A stretch of 64,000 nt of DNA from Podocnemis expansa (Eukaryota; Chordata; Testudines; Podocnemididae). The DNA lies in NCBI GenBank assembly GCA_007922195.1, contig ML681998.1, forward strand, positions 21,943,253 through 22,007,252, read 5' to 3'. Below are positions 19,847-30,924 of the stretch, piece by piece. The notes under the pieces are model-generated. The model was not told where the DNA came from, did not search any database, and saw nothing but the letters and a program-made list of their open reading frames with translations. How positions within the stretch are numbered: the stretch's first letter is position 1; each line of letters starts with the position of its first letter. The position numbers were made by a program, and so were the translations under genes.

Positions 19847-21712
19847 ACTTATAAGATTTAGGCACCTATAGTACTAGGCAGCATCTGAACATTAGTTTTG
19901 AGAATGTCAGTGGTACCTAAATAGTGGACTCAGGCACTTGAGACACTGATAACTGCCTAAAGACTTTTATAGAACCAGTTCCTTATTCCTGGCCTGCTGT
20001 AAAGCATAGGCTTTTTCATATTGTTTCTGCTGAGCTGACTATTCTGAATAATGAATATTTAATATATCTTTGCAAACAGCTATTGATATCGCAAATCCCA
20101 AACCGGACTTTTCTGCTCCCCAGAAATGAACTCATTGTGGTCTCATGCCTTGAAGAAGTAGTGAAGAGCAAATGTGCTATTGTTCACTATTGTCAATCAA
20201 GAGGCCAAATTTTTTGGAGCTAGGCTTGATTTCTTGCTGTAGAATTGCAGGGAAAGTTGTGTGTCCATATGATCAAAGCAAGTATTTGGTTTATATATAG
20301 CCAAAGGGTTGTGTTTGACAGGATTCTGACTGGATTCTGAGTAGAGGAATGAAAGTGGTGGTATTTTACCAGACTTGGTGCATGTTTTGGGGCATGTTTA
20401 TACTTTGGAGGCTACAGTGGCATAACTATTGCTCCTTAGCTATGCTACTGTAACCCACAGTATAAATGCACATGACAGCCACAAAACGGGCTTTTTCATT
20501 GCTATAGTATCTTAACCTCCTTAAGCAGTGTTAAGGAGGTCGACAGAAGCATTCTTCTGTTGACTTAACCATGTCTGCAGCAGGGATTAGGTTGTCATAG
20601 CTATGTTGTTCAGGGTGTGTAATTTTTCACACCCCAGCAATGAAGCTCTTTTAATCTGTACTTTAGATGAAGAACAGACCTGAGTGGTTGTCAAGGTTTT
20701 TTTGGATCAGTGATACAACTTTTCTCAATTGAAAACAGATTGGAATACGTGATGATGTTTATCTTCAAGGTTCTTTGCCTGAGATATAGAATCCAAATGT
20801 AATCAAATGTGTTTTCTTTTAAGTAAAATTAAATGATGGATTCAAAATAGCTGTATCTGTGCAGTTGATGCTGAAGCCTATCCTATGATTAAGCCTGTAT
20901 GTTTATCATGTTCATGACTTTTCTGACAGATAGGGAAGTGCTTAGACTTATTGCTCGGATTTGGGGATGCTTTCGGTTGAGCACATAGCTATATTTTACT
21001 GCAATGATAGAAGGGCGTTGTGAAGAAGTCACCTGGAATTTTTCCTTCTCAGCAGAGGTGATAAATGTCAACACATCACTATAAAATATAGGCAAACAAA
21101 GCCATGCTATTAATTTATTTCAAGAAGAATAAGTACAGTGTATTCATAACAGCTATCTGTGTGTGCTGCCCTGTGTAGCAAGCAATTCCATTAACTAGTT
21201 TTACAGTGTAAATTACAGCTCTCCTAATCAAACTGTCTTGCAGATAAGTTTGTATCCTGTTCAAACCACAGTGGGAGTATGATTCAAACTAGCAGCATAT
21301 AATTACTCAAAACTGGAAGGAGGACACATTACAAATTCCTAATACTATACGTTTTCTTCCAGATATGCCATAGAACGTTTAATGATTACTGGTGGAAAGG
21401 ACGTTGGGGGATTTTTTTTGTCTCTTCTGAACTATAACATATCCAGTAATATAGCAGCACCTAAAGCGATTCTGGGAAACTGGTTTGTACTGACTGAGCC
21501 TAGGTTCAGCAAGGTACTCAGTTCCAGGTTTAATTTGGAGCAAGTGATTAGTGTCATTTACTTATTTATAGTTAGGCGTGTGGTTAAGTCGCTTCCTATA
21601 TCAGGGTCTAATTCAGCAGGTTGCTGCCTATTTAATTGCCAACAGTTTCCATCAGTGTTGTGGGTCTTCCTTACTGGCCTCTTATCCAAGCAGTGATCAC
21701 TGGACATGCCCT
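19847..21712. other. No gene; possible old MITE near 20390-20640
   Basis: The stretch is A+T-rich. Around 20412-20463 a near-palindrome (ctacagtggcataactat ... tagctatgctactgta) and later ggaggtcgac words resemble an old terminal-inverted-repeat element, but the ends are not definable. No coding region is supportable. Confidence 0.35.
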
Positions 21713-21747
21713 TGTGTGTCTGTGTGTGTGTGTGTGTGTGCGCGCGC
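21713..21747 (+). repeat. (TG)n/(CG)n microsatellite
   Basis: A TG dinucleotide run passes into a short CG run (cgcgcgc). Confidence 0.9.
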
Positions 21748-21789
21748 CCACTCATGCGCACAAAATGTTTTTCATAGATGTGTCCCATG

Positions 21790-22501
21790 AGCATTGGATT
21801 AGTTAGGATCAAATAGTTCTGGAGCTTTGCTGCATGATTTACGTCATGCCATCAGAGGGGTAAATTTCCCCAGTAGCTGGAGAATGGACACCGTCCCTGC
21901 AGCACTACCTGACCATAGCAATCACCTGAGTTGCTCTCTCCGCCTCCACAGGGCTCCCTCAATAACAGCATGCATGGAGTGAGTGGAGGAGTGTTTTGTC
22001 CTAGTGAGGTGACGCTGTGGTTAAAGAGGCCTACTTCAACCAGTGGAGCAGCAGGACCAGAAGTGGAAGTGGAGGGCAGTCAGTCATGCTCCTTGGGGAG
22101 GAACTCATACACAGCTATTCATTTGGATCCTATGTCCTTGGATTAGGGTACACTTCTACCTGTAAACTGTTATTATTAAGGCTCTACTTGAATTAAAGGG
22201 TGATCTTCAAATAATTGCAGCTGAGACATGGAAAACTGCAGGATAGTAATAATGGATCTTTATTAATAGCAGTAATTTGGAAAAGCCAGAGGAGATCTAT
22301 CTGTTGAAGGAAAAATTGCTGAAATGTTATAAACACTTAAGTATGATGTTATGCCTTCTAATTTTTCGATAGCCAGACTTTTTTCTGCAACTATATAATA
22401 TTTCCTTTACAAATAAAAAGTGACTGTTACAGCATAAAATTCAGAAGACTAAAAGTTGTAACAGCTGCTGTAGAGATCAAGTCTAGTCACTTAAGCCTTT
22501 T
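21790..22501. other. No gene seen
   Basis: Short open frames only, without splice signals or domains I recognise. Confidence 0.4.
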
Positions 22502-22513
22502 ACATTTTACAAG

Positions 22514-22787
22514 TTCCAAAGAGGTAGCCATGTCAGTCTAGTTCAGCAAAACAAACAAGAAGTCTGGTGGCACTTTTAAAGACTAACAAATTTATTTATC
22601 GCATGAACTTTTGTAGGAGAAAATCCCACTTTGTCAGACACTTGAAGATGGGAAACTCACAAAAGCTTCTGTGAGTTTTTCATCTTCAGGTGGCTGATGA
22701 AGTCGAATTTTTTCCCGTGAAAACTCCCATGGTAGACAGATTTGTTAGATAGTCTTTAAAAGTACCACCAGACTCCTTGTTTGGTTT
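22514..22787. mobile_element. Fold-back PLE insertion
   Basis: The left half is the PLE terminal block in one orientation (agttccaaagaggtagcc ... gggaaactcac). The right half is the same block inverted (gctgatgaagtcgaa ... accaccagactccttgtttg). It is flanked by a 12-base target duplication with one mismatch (acattttacaag at 22502-22513, acactttacaag at 22788-22799). No coding sequence is present. Confidence 0.7.
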
Positions 22788-22799
22788 ACACTTTACAAG

Positions 22800-23470
22800 C
22801 GTTGAATGTTAGTGCAGTACACCCCACTGCAGTGGTCTCCTTCATGCCTTGTCTTTGCTCTCTCGGGACCTGTCCATACTAAGCTACTGCACACTTGGCA
22901 TTCAAAGAATGAGGCAAGACTGATAGTGACCATTTTGTTGTCTCTGCTGATTCTGGAAATCACTGTAGAATTCTAGGTGCACCCCAAAACTCTCCATGAT
23001 CATGTAATTCACATTCACTTGCGCAAAAAAAAAAAAAAGTATGGAGTAAGCTGTGTTTGCATGTGCCACCCCTGTTTTCTGGCCAGGCCCCTGCAAGTGC
23101 AGGGTGGACCTGACCAAGGGTGCTTCCAGTCATGTGACCTGAAGCTCCTTCCTTCTCTCCCTTGAGGGAGAGGGAGAGCCAGAATGCCCAGGCTGGCAGT
23201 GGCACAAACTTCACCACCAGAGCCGCAGGGCTGGCCAGCAGTCAGCTGCCATGGCTGCAAGCAGGACAGAGGCGCCAGTACCTCAGTTCCGCTCATAGCT
23301 GCAGAGCCAGTGGCTAATAGCGGAGCAGAGGTGCTGGCACCAGCGCCGCTGCCCCACTTGTGGCCGTGACCAGCAGGCCCCACAGCCACAAGCAGAGCAG
23401 AGGCATCCGCACTGGTGCCTCTGCCTTGCTCCCAGCTGTGGGGCCCACCCGTGGCTATGCCCCTGTTCAA
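22800..23470. other. G+C-rich block of unknown origin, no gene
   Basis: From about 23050 to 23470 the base composition rises sharply, and words such as gcagagccagtgg, agcagaggtgctggc and agcagaggcatcc recur with imperfect spacing. This suggests a degenerate tandem repeat or the interior of a non-autonomous transposon. The long minus-strand open frame (23015-23554) follows from composition and is not annotated as a gene. Confidence 0.4.
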
Positions 23471-24354
23471 AATATATGAAAAATTGTGGACTGTGCAGAG
23501 TATGCTCTTTAAAACCAAACTTGCAGTGGAAGCCTTGGGATCCTCAATTTCCATAATATAATGAATAAATTAAGGCTTTATTTATGTATAAGGGTTATGC
23601 CACCAAAATGAGTGTGATGTCCCTTACTGATGGTTCTGTCTTGTAGCACATACGATCAAATAATAACATTCATGCTCATTATTATTACAATTATAATTAC
23701 TAAACCAATCTTTCTGCTTAAATCAGATCCTTGCACTGACATTAGGAACATGGTCATCCATTGTGCAACCAGTGAAGAGTAAAGCTTTCTGCAAGCAGGA
23801 CACCACAGAGTTGAGATATGTTGCTAAGCATCACATTGGAGGGCTCTGACACTTTTAATCACCAAAGCAAGATATAGAAGTTCAACATGATTAACATCCT
23901 CTGTCCAGAGTACTTCTGAAATATCACAAATCCCTTTTATTTCCTGAATCAAATCAAATGTGTTCAACATTTTGCTTTTGAAAAATCATGTAATTTCTTC
24001 TAGTACTGACACTACCAGTACAGTGAACATTATCAAAAACTGAGTACTTCTCAGCCTGCCCTGACTGCAGTAGGAGCCCCTATTTTTAAGTTTATAGTAA
24101 CACAGTGGGTTCCTGAAATGTTGGATACTACCTATATAATACCATCCTTAGAAGCATTCTGTTTTCTGTAAACTTCTCTCCTGTACAATTGGATGGGCAA
24201 GATTACTTTTTTATGTTGCTGTTGTAAGAATTTGTAGCATCTGAATTCAGCAACTGAAATTTTCAAAGCTATCTTAGTGATGTAAATTTAGTTCCTCCTG
24301 AAAATTAATAGGAGTTGGTTTGTTCAAATCCACAGGTGACTTTTGACAATCTCA
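23471..24354. other. No gene seen
   Basis: A+T-rich, with no supportable features. Confidence 0.45.
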
Positions 24355-24625
24355 GGGATTGTCTACATAGGAAAGAGTTTTACCTGTTGAACCATTATAG
24401 TTATACAGGTATAACTCCCTGTGTATACACAACTATCCAGATATGAGTGACTTTTTTAATTTTGGCTTATAATCCTTCCCAAGTTGCACAGATGAAACTG
24501 AGTAAGGGTACTCTTTTACTGGAAAGAAGTGCCCATACTGGAACTTATAACTATATCAATTTACATTTACACCTTGGCTCGTATCACTATAACTTTCTTG
24601 AATAGTCAAGCCCTCAACCAGAGTG
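24355..24625. mobile_element. Candidate MITE
   Basis: The left tip agggattgtctacatag and the right tip (inverse) agggcttgactattc are weakly inverted. The interior has several tatagttatac/gtataactcc palindromic words typical of non-autonomous DNA transposons. No clear target duplication is seen. Confidence 0.35.
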
Positions 24626-25204
24626 TTTATAGTCTGTCCTGTGTGCGTTAGTGGATGAATAATGTTATTGTTGCTTGTATTTAGCTTTGTGGAAGGGCAT
24701 GATGAAGGTGGCAGCCATATCATGAATCTGTGTGTGTAAATGAGACCCTGAAAGACAGCATTTGTAGATGCATTTTTTCTCTATTTCTGTTCGGGAATTA
24801 CTGGTATGTGTGTGTGCTATAGAATCTGCATACTATTGTATCTTAATTAAAATTAATAATTTGTAGTTAATTTAATGTATTAGAGGAAGAAATCTTTATT
24901 TGTTCTGTTTGGAATGTAGTAGATAAAATAATACCTCTGATGAAACAATAGCTGTCTTTATGTAGAGTAGGAAAAATATCAATCTACTGTCACTATGGAC
25001 TGAGAAGGATGGTCTGTGATAAAGGCATTTGATTCGAATTCAGAAGATCTGGAGTCATTTTATGGCTTTGCCATAGACTATACATGAGAAGTAAGATGAA
25101 GACCAAGGACTGGGTAAATCCAGTACTCAATGAGGAGGAATAGACACTAAGAGAAAACATAGCAATGGGAGGAGTGTTAAATGCCTTTTTGTTTGTTTTC
25201 ACCA

Positions 25205-27825
25205 AAAACGTTAGCAGTGATTAAACATAGTAGACATCAGTGTAAATGGGGTAGGATCTGAGACTAATAGAAAATTTGGCAGGGCCTGATGAAATACATC
25301 CTAGAATGCTTAAAGAGCTGGCTAAAGAGATCCCAGAGCCAATAGCAATCCCCTCTGAGAGGTAGCAGTGGACAAGAAAGAGCCCTGAAGGCTGGAAAAG
25401 GGAAAATATAGTGCCTATTTATAGAAAGGGAAGAAGGAAAACTCGAAAGATTATAGGCCACTCAGATTAATTTTGGTACCAGAAAGATGATGGAGCAAAT
25501 AATCAAGCAATCAATTTATAAGCACGTAGAAGAAAATAAGGTGTTATGTAATAGTAAGTGTGGATTTTTCTAGAAGAAATTATATCAGATCAATCCAAAA
25601 TCCTTCTTTGATAGGGTAACAAGCTTTGCAGATGAAGGGAAGCAGTAGATGTGAAATATCATTACTTTGTTAAAGCTATTGATGTTGTCTCCCATAGTCA
25701 TATCATAAATTAGCAAAATACAGCCTACTCAAACCTACTTAAAGGTGAATGCCAAGTTGATTAGAAAAGTGTACTTAGAAAGCATAGTTATCAGTGGTTC
25801 ACAATCAAGCTGTAAGGGCACATTGAATGGGGGGTCCCATAGGGATATGCCCTGCGTCTGGTTCAATTCAATATATTCATAAATGATGTGGATAATGACA
25901 TAGGGTGTGCACTTATAATATTAGTAGATGACCAAAGCTGAGTTGCAAGTATTTTGGAGCACAGGATTAGAATTCAAATGATCTTGATGAACTGGAGAAA
26001 TGGTACGAAGTAAAGAGGATGAAGTGCAATAAGGATAAATTTGAAGTATTACACTCAGGAAGTTCCAAAGGGGCAGACGTGTTAGTCTAGTTCAGCAAAA
26101 GAAGCAAGGAGTCCTGTGGCACTTAAAGACTAACAGATTTATTCATCGCATGAGCTTTACCTAGGGAGGTGGTGGAATCTCCGTCTTTGGAGATGTTTAA
26201 GACCCAGCTGGATAAAACTCTAGCTGGAATAATCTAGTGGAAGTGGTCCTGCTTTTTTTTGGCAGGGGGTTGGACTAGATGACCTCATGAGGTCCCTTCC
26301 AACCCTATGATTCTATGATTTTTCTGTTAGTTGTTAAGTGACACAGGACTCCTTGCTTCTTTTTCTTACACTCAGGAAGAAACAATCAGCTGCACAAATT
26401 CTCTGTGGGAAATGACTGCCTAGGAAGGAGTACTGCAGAAAAGTATCTGGGCTGATAGTGGTTCACAAATTAAATATGAATCAGCAATGTACTACTATTG
26501 CAAAAAAAGCAACCGTCATTCTGGGATGCATTTAGTAGGTATCTTGTAGGCAGTCATGGGCTAAGAGGGAGAGTCCTCTCCTGGATCAGTAATTGGTTAA
26601 AAGATAGGAAACAAAAGGGTTGGAATAAATCATCAGTTTTCAGACTGGAGAGGTAAATAGTGATGTCCCCCAGAGGTCTGTACTGGAAGCAGTACTGTTC
26701 AACAGATTTAAAAAAGGGTAAGCAGTGAAAGGACAAAAGTTGCAAATCATACAAAACTACTTAAGATGGTTAAATTCAAAGCAGACCGCAAAGAGTTGCA
26801 TGAGATCTCACAAAACTGAGTGACTGGACAACAAACTGGCAGATTAAATTGAATGCTGATAAATGCAAAGCGATGGACATTGGGAAACATAAAACCCACT
26901 ATACATATAAAATGAGGGTGGATCTAAATTAGTTGTTAGCATTCAAGGAATACATCTTGGACTCATTGTGGATAGTTCTCTGAAAATAGAGTGAGCAGAT
27001 AGCAAAAGTGAAAAATCAGGGTGGATGTGGAGGGTAATAGGCACAATATATGACTAAACCCTGAATATCAGGACAATCTCTATAAAATCAGCACATCTGG
27101 GCACCTTATCTGCAAACATCCACTCAATGTGCAGTGGCAGTCAAAAAAGCTAACAATGTTAGGAACCATTATGAAAGGGATAGATAATAAGATAGAAAAT
27201 ATCATGCTGCCTCTTTATAAATCTATGGTACAGTTGCATCTTAAATACAGCATAAAGTTGCTGTATCTCAAAAATATATGTATCAGAACTGGAAAAATAA
27301 AAGAAGAGGGCAATAAAAATAATTAGGCTTATGGAAAGCTTCCATATCAGGAGAGATTAATAGGACTAGAACTTTTCAGCTTAGAAATCTGTGAAATCAT
27401 GACTGGTATGAGAAAGTAAATAAGTAAATGTTATTTCCTTCTCCTCATAACATAAGACTAGGGTTCACTAAATGAAATTAATAGGCAGCAGTTTTTAAAT
27501 GAACAGAAGGAGGTGTTTCTTCACACAACACACAGTCAACCTGTGGAACTCCTTGCCAGAAGATGCAGTGGATCTCAAGACTATACAGGGTTCATAAAAG
27601 AAATAGCTCAGTTTATGGAGGATGGGTCCATCAGGGATTGTTAGCCAGGTGAACAGATATTGCAGTTTGCCAGAAGTTGGAAATGGACTATGAGATGGAT
27701 CACTTGATGATCACCTGGTCTATTCATTCCCTCTGAACCATCTGGCATTGGCCACTGTCAGAAGACAGGATACTTAGTCACTGATCTGACCCAGTGTGGC
27801 CTTTCTTATGATCTTGTATTAGGAC
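25205..27825 (+). mobile_element. Decayed CR1 LINE (RT region to 3' end)
   Basis: Translated in pieces the sequence follows the CR1 reverse transcriptase: a stretch from ggcctgatgaaatacatcct (25276 on), then ggaaaagggaaaatatagtg, gattataggccactc and gatggagcaaataatcaagc. The 3' end reads catctggcattggcc, then ctgacccagtgtggccttt and cttatgatctt, the CR1 tail type. Stops and frameshifts are numerous. A PLE/CR1 composite interrupts it at 26063-26365. Confidence 0.75.
26063..26365. mobile_element. PLE fragment pair enclosing a CR1 3' tail, with target duplication
   Basis: The insertion is flanked by an exact 14-base duplication, ttacactcaggaag (26049-26062 and 26366-26379), inside the older CR1. 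It holds a PLE terminal block (26061-26159), a CR1 3' tail (about 26159-26322: ctagggaggtggtggaatct to ctatgattctatgat) and an inverted PLE block (about 26323-26365). Confidence 0.75.
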
Positions 27826-28645
27826 ACAGAAAGTAATTCTTCCACTCTATACAGTGCTGATAAGGTCATTTCTGACTATTGTGTCCAATTCTCAGCACCA
27901 CACTCCAAGAAAGATGTGCACAAGCTGGAGAAAGTCCAGAGAAGCACAACAAAAATAATTAAAGATCTAGAAAACAAGACCTATGAGGGAAGACTGGAAA
28001 AAAAAAAAACTAGGTGTGTTTCATCCAGGTTTGGATCATGTACAAACTTTAAGCATATGCTTTATGCTGTTATTTAAATAATTTATGATGTTATTGAATA
28101 GAATCAAATCCAGGACAGATTCCTTGGGGACCCCTCAGAGGACCCTTTCAGGACCCAGGATGATTGTGAGCCACTGATAAACTGCTCTCCAAGTACACTT
28201 TTTCAATCACTTATGCATCTACCTTTAAGTAGGTTTGCCTAAGCTGTAGACTTCTAATTTATGACAAGCTGATGTGAGACAATATCATAAGCCTTACTAA
28301 AGACTGGGTAGGAGGGGAGCATGGTGATAGTCTGCAAGTATTTAAAAAGTTGTTATAGAGAGGAGGGGATAAAATGTTCTCCTTAACCACTGAGTATGAG
28401 TCAAAAATTAATGGGCTTAAATTGCAGCAAGGGAGATTAGGACAACTTTCTAACTAAACGGGTCATTATGTGCTAAAACAAATTACCTAGGAAGGTTGTG
28501 GAGCCCCTGTCACTGGAAGTTTTTAAGAACAGGTGACAACAAACACTTGTCAGAGATAGTCAGGTTAATAACTAGTTCTGCCTCAGTACAGGGGACAGGG
28601 CTAGGTGGGCTATTAATCCCTTCTTGTCCTACATTTCTGTGCTTT
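27826..28645 (+). mobile_element. Second decayed CR1 3' end
   Basis: Matches to the CR1 3' region include gtgtccaattctcagcacca (27880 on), gaaagtccagagaagcacaa, and later gggcttaaattgcagcaagg and aattacctaggaaggttgtg. It ends around cttgtcctacatttctgtg. A segment at about 28020-28310 does not fit and may be another inserted repeat. Confidence 0.65.
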
Positions 28646-28962
28646 TCCATGTGAGTAAATTACTTCATCCCTCTGTGGCTCAGTTCCCTATTTGCAAAAT
28701 TGCTGAGTTTCATACTTTCTTCCTCCCACCCATCATCAGTCTGGCATGTTTAAATAGTTCCTGCCCCAAAAAAGCTTACAATCGCTTACTACTTATTTAC
28801 CACACAGAAAGTTTGATCTTTGGTGAGGACTCTGGATGCTATTGTAATACAAATACATTGTTGATCCGTTGCATCAGCTCTCTTTTTATGTAAAGTAAAA
28901 GGAATTGAATACTGTAGCTATAAAACAAGGATTAATAGCACATTGTTTTCATTTGCTTGCAG

Positions 28963-29162
28963 GTTAAAGAAAAAGTCCCAATCTGTAGATGTTACTGCAC
29001 CAGGATACAACCCGCTGACAGCAGAAACACAAGAGGCCCCCAAACCCAGTAAAGTGATCCCTGTCGCTAAGAAAGCAGCTTCTGAAGAGGAGCAGACTAG
29101 CACCACAAACATACAAAAGCGCAATCCGCGGAGGAGTGAGCTGAGGAGATATTACACAATTG
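28963..29162 (+). CDS. Candidate host-gene internal exon (200 bp), gene not identified
   Basis: A polypyrimidine-like tract and acceptor (ttgttttcatttgcttgcag, ending 28962) and a strong donor (attg|gtgagc, intron from 29163) bracket a frame open throughout, with one base of a split codon at each end. The 66 full codons encode a polar, basic, probably disordered segment: KKKSQSVDVTAPGYNPL near the start and RRSELRRYYTI at the end. KKKSQSVD resembles a basophilic phosphorylation site. It is the only open frame in the window with credible splice sites and no repeat similarity. I could not name the protein. The adjoining exons are not in this window. Confidence 0.55.
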
Positions 29163-29752
29163 GTGAGCTTAAAGCAATCATTCATTTCAAATATTTCAAC
29201 TTGTATGTGGAAGGCACCCCCAGATTGTTGACTAAAGCATCTCCAGGTGTTCTTTAGCTGAATGGAAAAGAGTTGCTCTCTTCCTTACCGGGCTCTATCT
29301 TCTTATCTGTTACTAACTTTGAAGTGTGTGGTTTTACAGGGAAATTCTGGGTTGCTAATATGACTTTCCAAGTGACAAAAGCATTCCACTTATTTTTCTT
29401 AATTTTGTTTATTTTGGTTTCACTCGGCTTAAGCCTCAAAATTTAAAATAAAGTCAAATAGGAGACTTCATTGTAACAGCTTACAGAAAACATAAATTAT
29501 TGGGTTAATGTGACTTTTTAAAAAATGTATCTGGTGTTCTTTCCAAACCTCCTTTCATTTGGCATTTCTTTGTTTTTACTTTTACAAAACCTGACTCTTC
29601 AGCGCAACACCTGCACCTCATCCTTTCAGCTTAAGCCATTTGGCTTCAGCATCATCTCAGATTACAAAACCTCTCAAGAGGACTTGTGGTGGTCTTAAGT
29701 ACTTTTAAGTGAAATCTGAATAAGGTGTTTTGTAGGTAAGTACATGGTGATT
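29163..29752. other. Intron-like sequence
   Basis: Downstream of the candidate exon the sequence is A+T-rich with no coding signal until the next PLE. Confidence 0.45.
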
Positions 29753-29963
29753 AGTTCCAAAGGGTTAGCCCTGTTAGTCTGGTTCAGCAAAACAAATAAG
29801 GAGTTCTGTGGCACTTACAGACTAACAAATTTATTTATCACATGAGCTTTTGTGGGAGAAAATCCCACATCAGACACTTTGAAGATGAGGGAATTTATAA
29901 AATGGGAGGTAAATTAATCAGGGAAGTGTAAATTATAGGATTAGGTCACACTGTAATAGCAAA

Positions 29964-30305
29964 TCAAAGCAGTTGGTAAGATTCAAACACTGGGAAACAG
30001 CATATAGAAGAAGATGAGGTCAAATCACCTGTTGTAATGAGAAAAAATTCAAAGTCCCTATTTAATCCTGAAGAGACAGTGTCATATTTGCAAATGAATT
30101 CCAGTTCTGCTGTCTCTCTTTGAAGCCTTGATGTGTTATTCAGTTGCTTGAGCACAGCTATTAACAAATCATCAACAGAGTGATCAGGAAAATTGAAATG
30201 CTCAGCTACTGATTTTTGAATATTCTGATTTCTGATGTCAGTTTTGTGCCAATTTATTTTGTGCAGAGATTGTCCTGTTTGTCCAATATACAGAGGATAG
30301 AACAA
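29964..30305 (-). pseudogene. PLE GIY-YIG endonuclease fragment
   Basis: PLEs encode a GIY-YIG nuclease at the C-terminus of the reverse transcriptase, which nicks the target DNA (family knowledge). The 113-codon open frame contains PLYIGQTGQSLHKIN, a His/Lys-rich HKTDIRNQ stretch, SVAEHFNFPDHSVDDLLIAV and a terminal EFICKYDTVSSGLNRD. The YIG part of the motif is visible, but the GIY part lies across the CR1 junction at 30303. It is truncated at both ends and not functional. Confidence 0.75.
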
Positions 30306-30563
30306 GGAGCAATGGTTTCAAGTTGCAGCTGGAGAGGTCGAGGCTGGATCTTAGGAAAAACTTCTTACTAGGAGGGTGGTAAAGTATTGGAATGGGCTAC
30401 CTAGGGAGGTGGTGGAATCTCCATCTCTGGAGATGTTTAAGGCCCAGCTGGATAAAACTCTGGCTGGGATAATTTATTGGGAGTGGTCCTGGGTTTTTTG
30501 GGAGGGGGTTGGACTAGATGACCTCAGAGATCCCTTCCAACCCTATGGTTCTATGATTCTATA
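30303..30563 (+). mobile_element. CR1 3' tail
   Basis: It contains ggagaggtcgaggctggatc, gggctacctagggaggtggt, ggggttggactagatgacct, and ends in the short ctatggttctatgattcta repeat typical of CR1. It is 5'-truncated and inserted in the PLE. Confidence 0.85.
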
Positions 30564-30924
30564 AGGCAGAGAGACATTTCTATCTTCGAGTGGTGTCCCT
30601 GTGGCGCTCCACTCAAGGTGCATACATGTTGCATGCATTTTCAATCAGAGGTTTCCTAGCAGAGCTCTTGGGACCACATGCATGTCCCCAGCAGCACGGA
30701 AATGTTCTAACAATTCTGAGGGACATGCACGTGGCCCCAACCCCTCTTTTCCTTCTCAGCTGCCTCCGGTCTGAGACGGAGTCTTCACTACTCTGCAGAA
30801 CAGTTTAGTCTTAGTGTTAGGATAGAGTTATATAGTTGTTAGATTAGTTACTTTTAAGTACATTTAAGTACATTTAGTTATATTTAACAACATTGCCAAA
30901 AAGAAAAGGAGCCTTCAGTTCACC

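Noticed and set aside
23015..23554. 179-codon minus-strand open frame
   Set aside because: It lies in the G+C-rich repeat-like block and has no domain or splice context.
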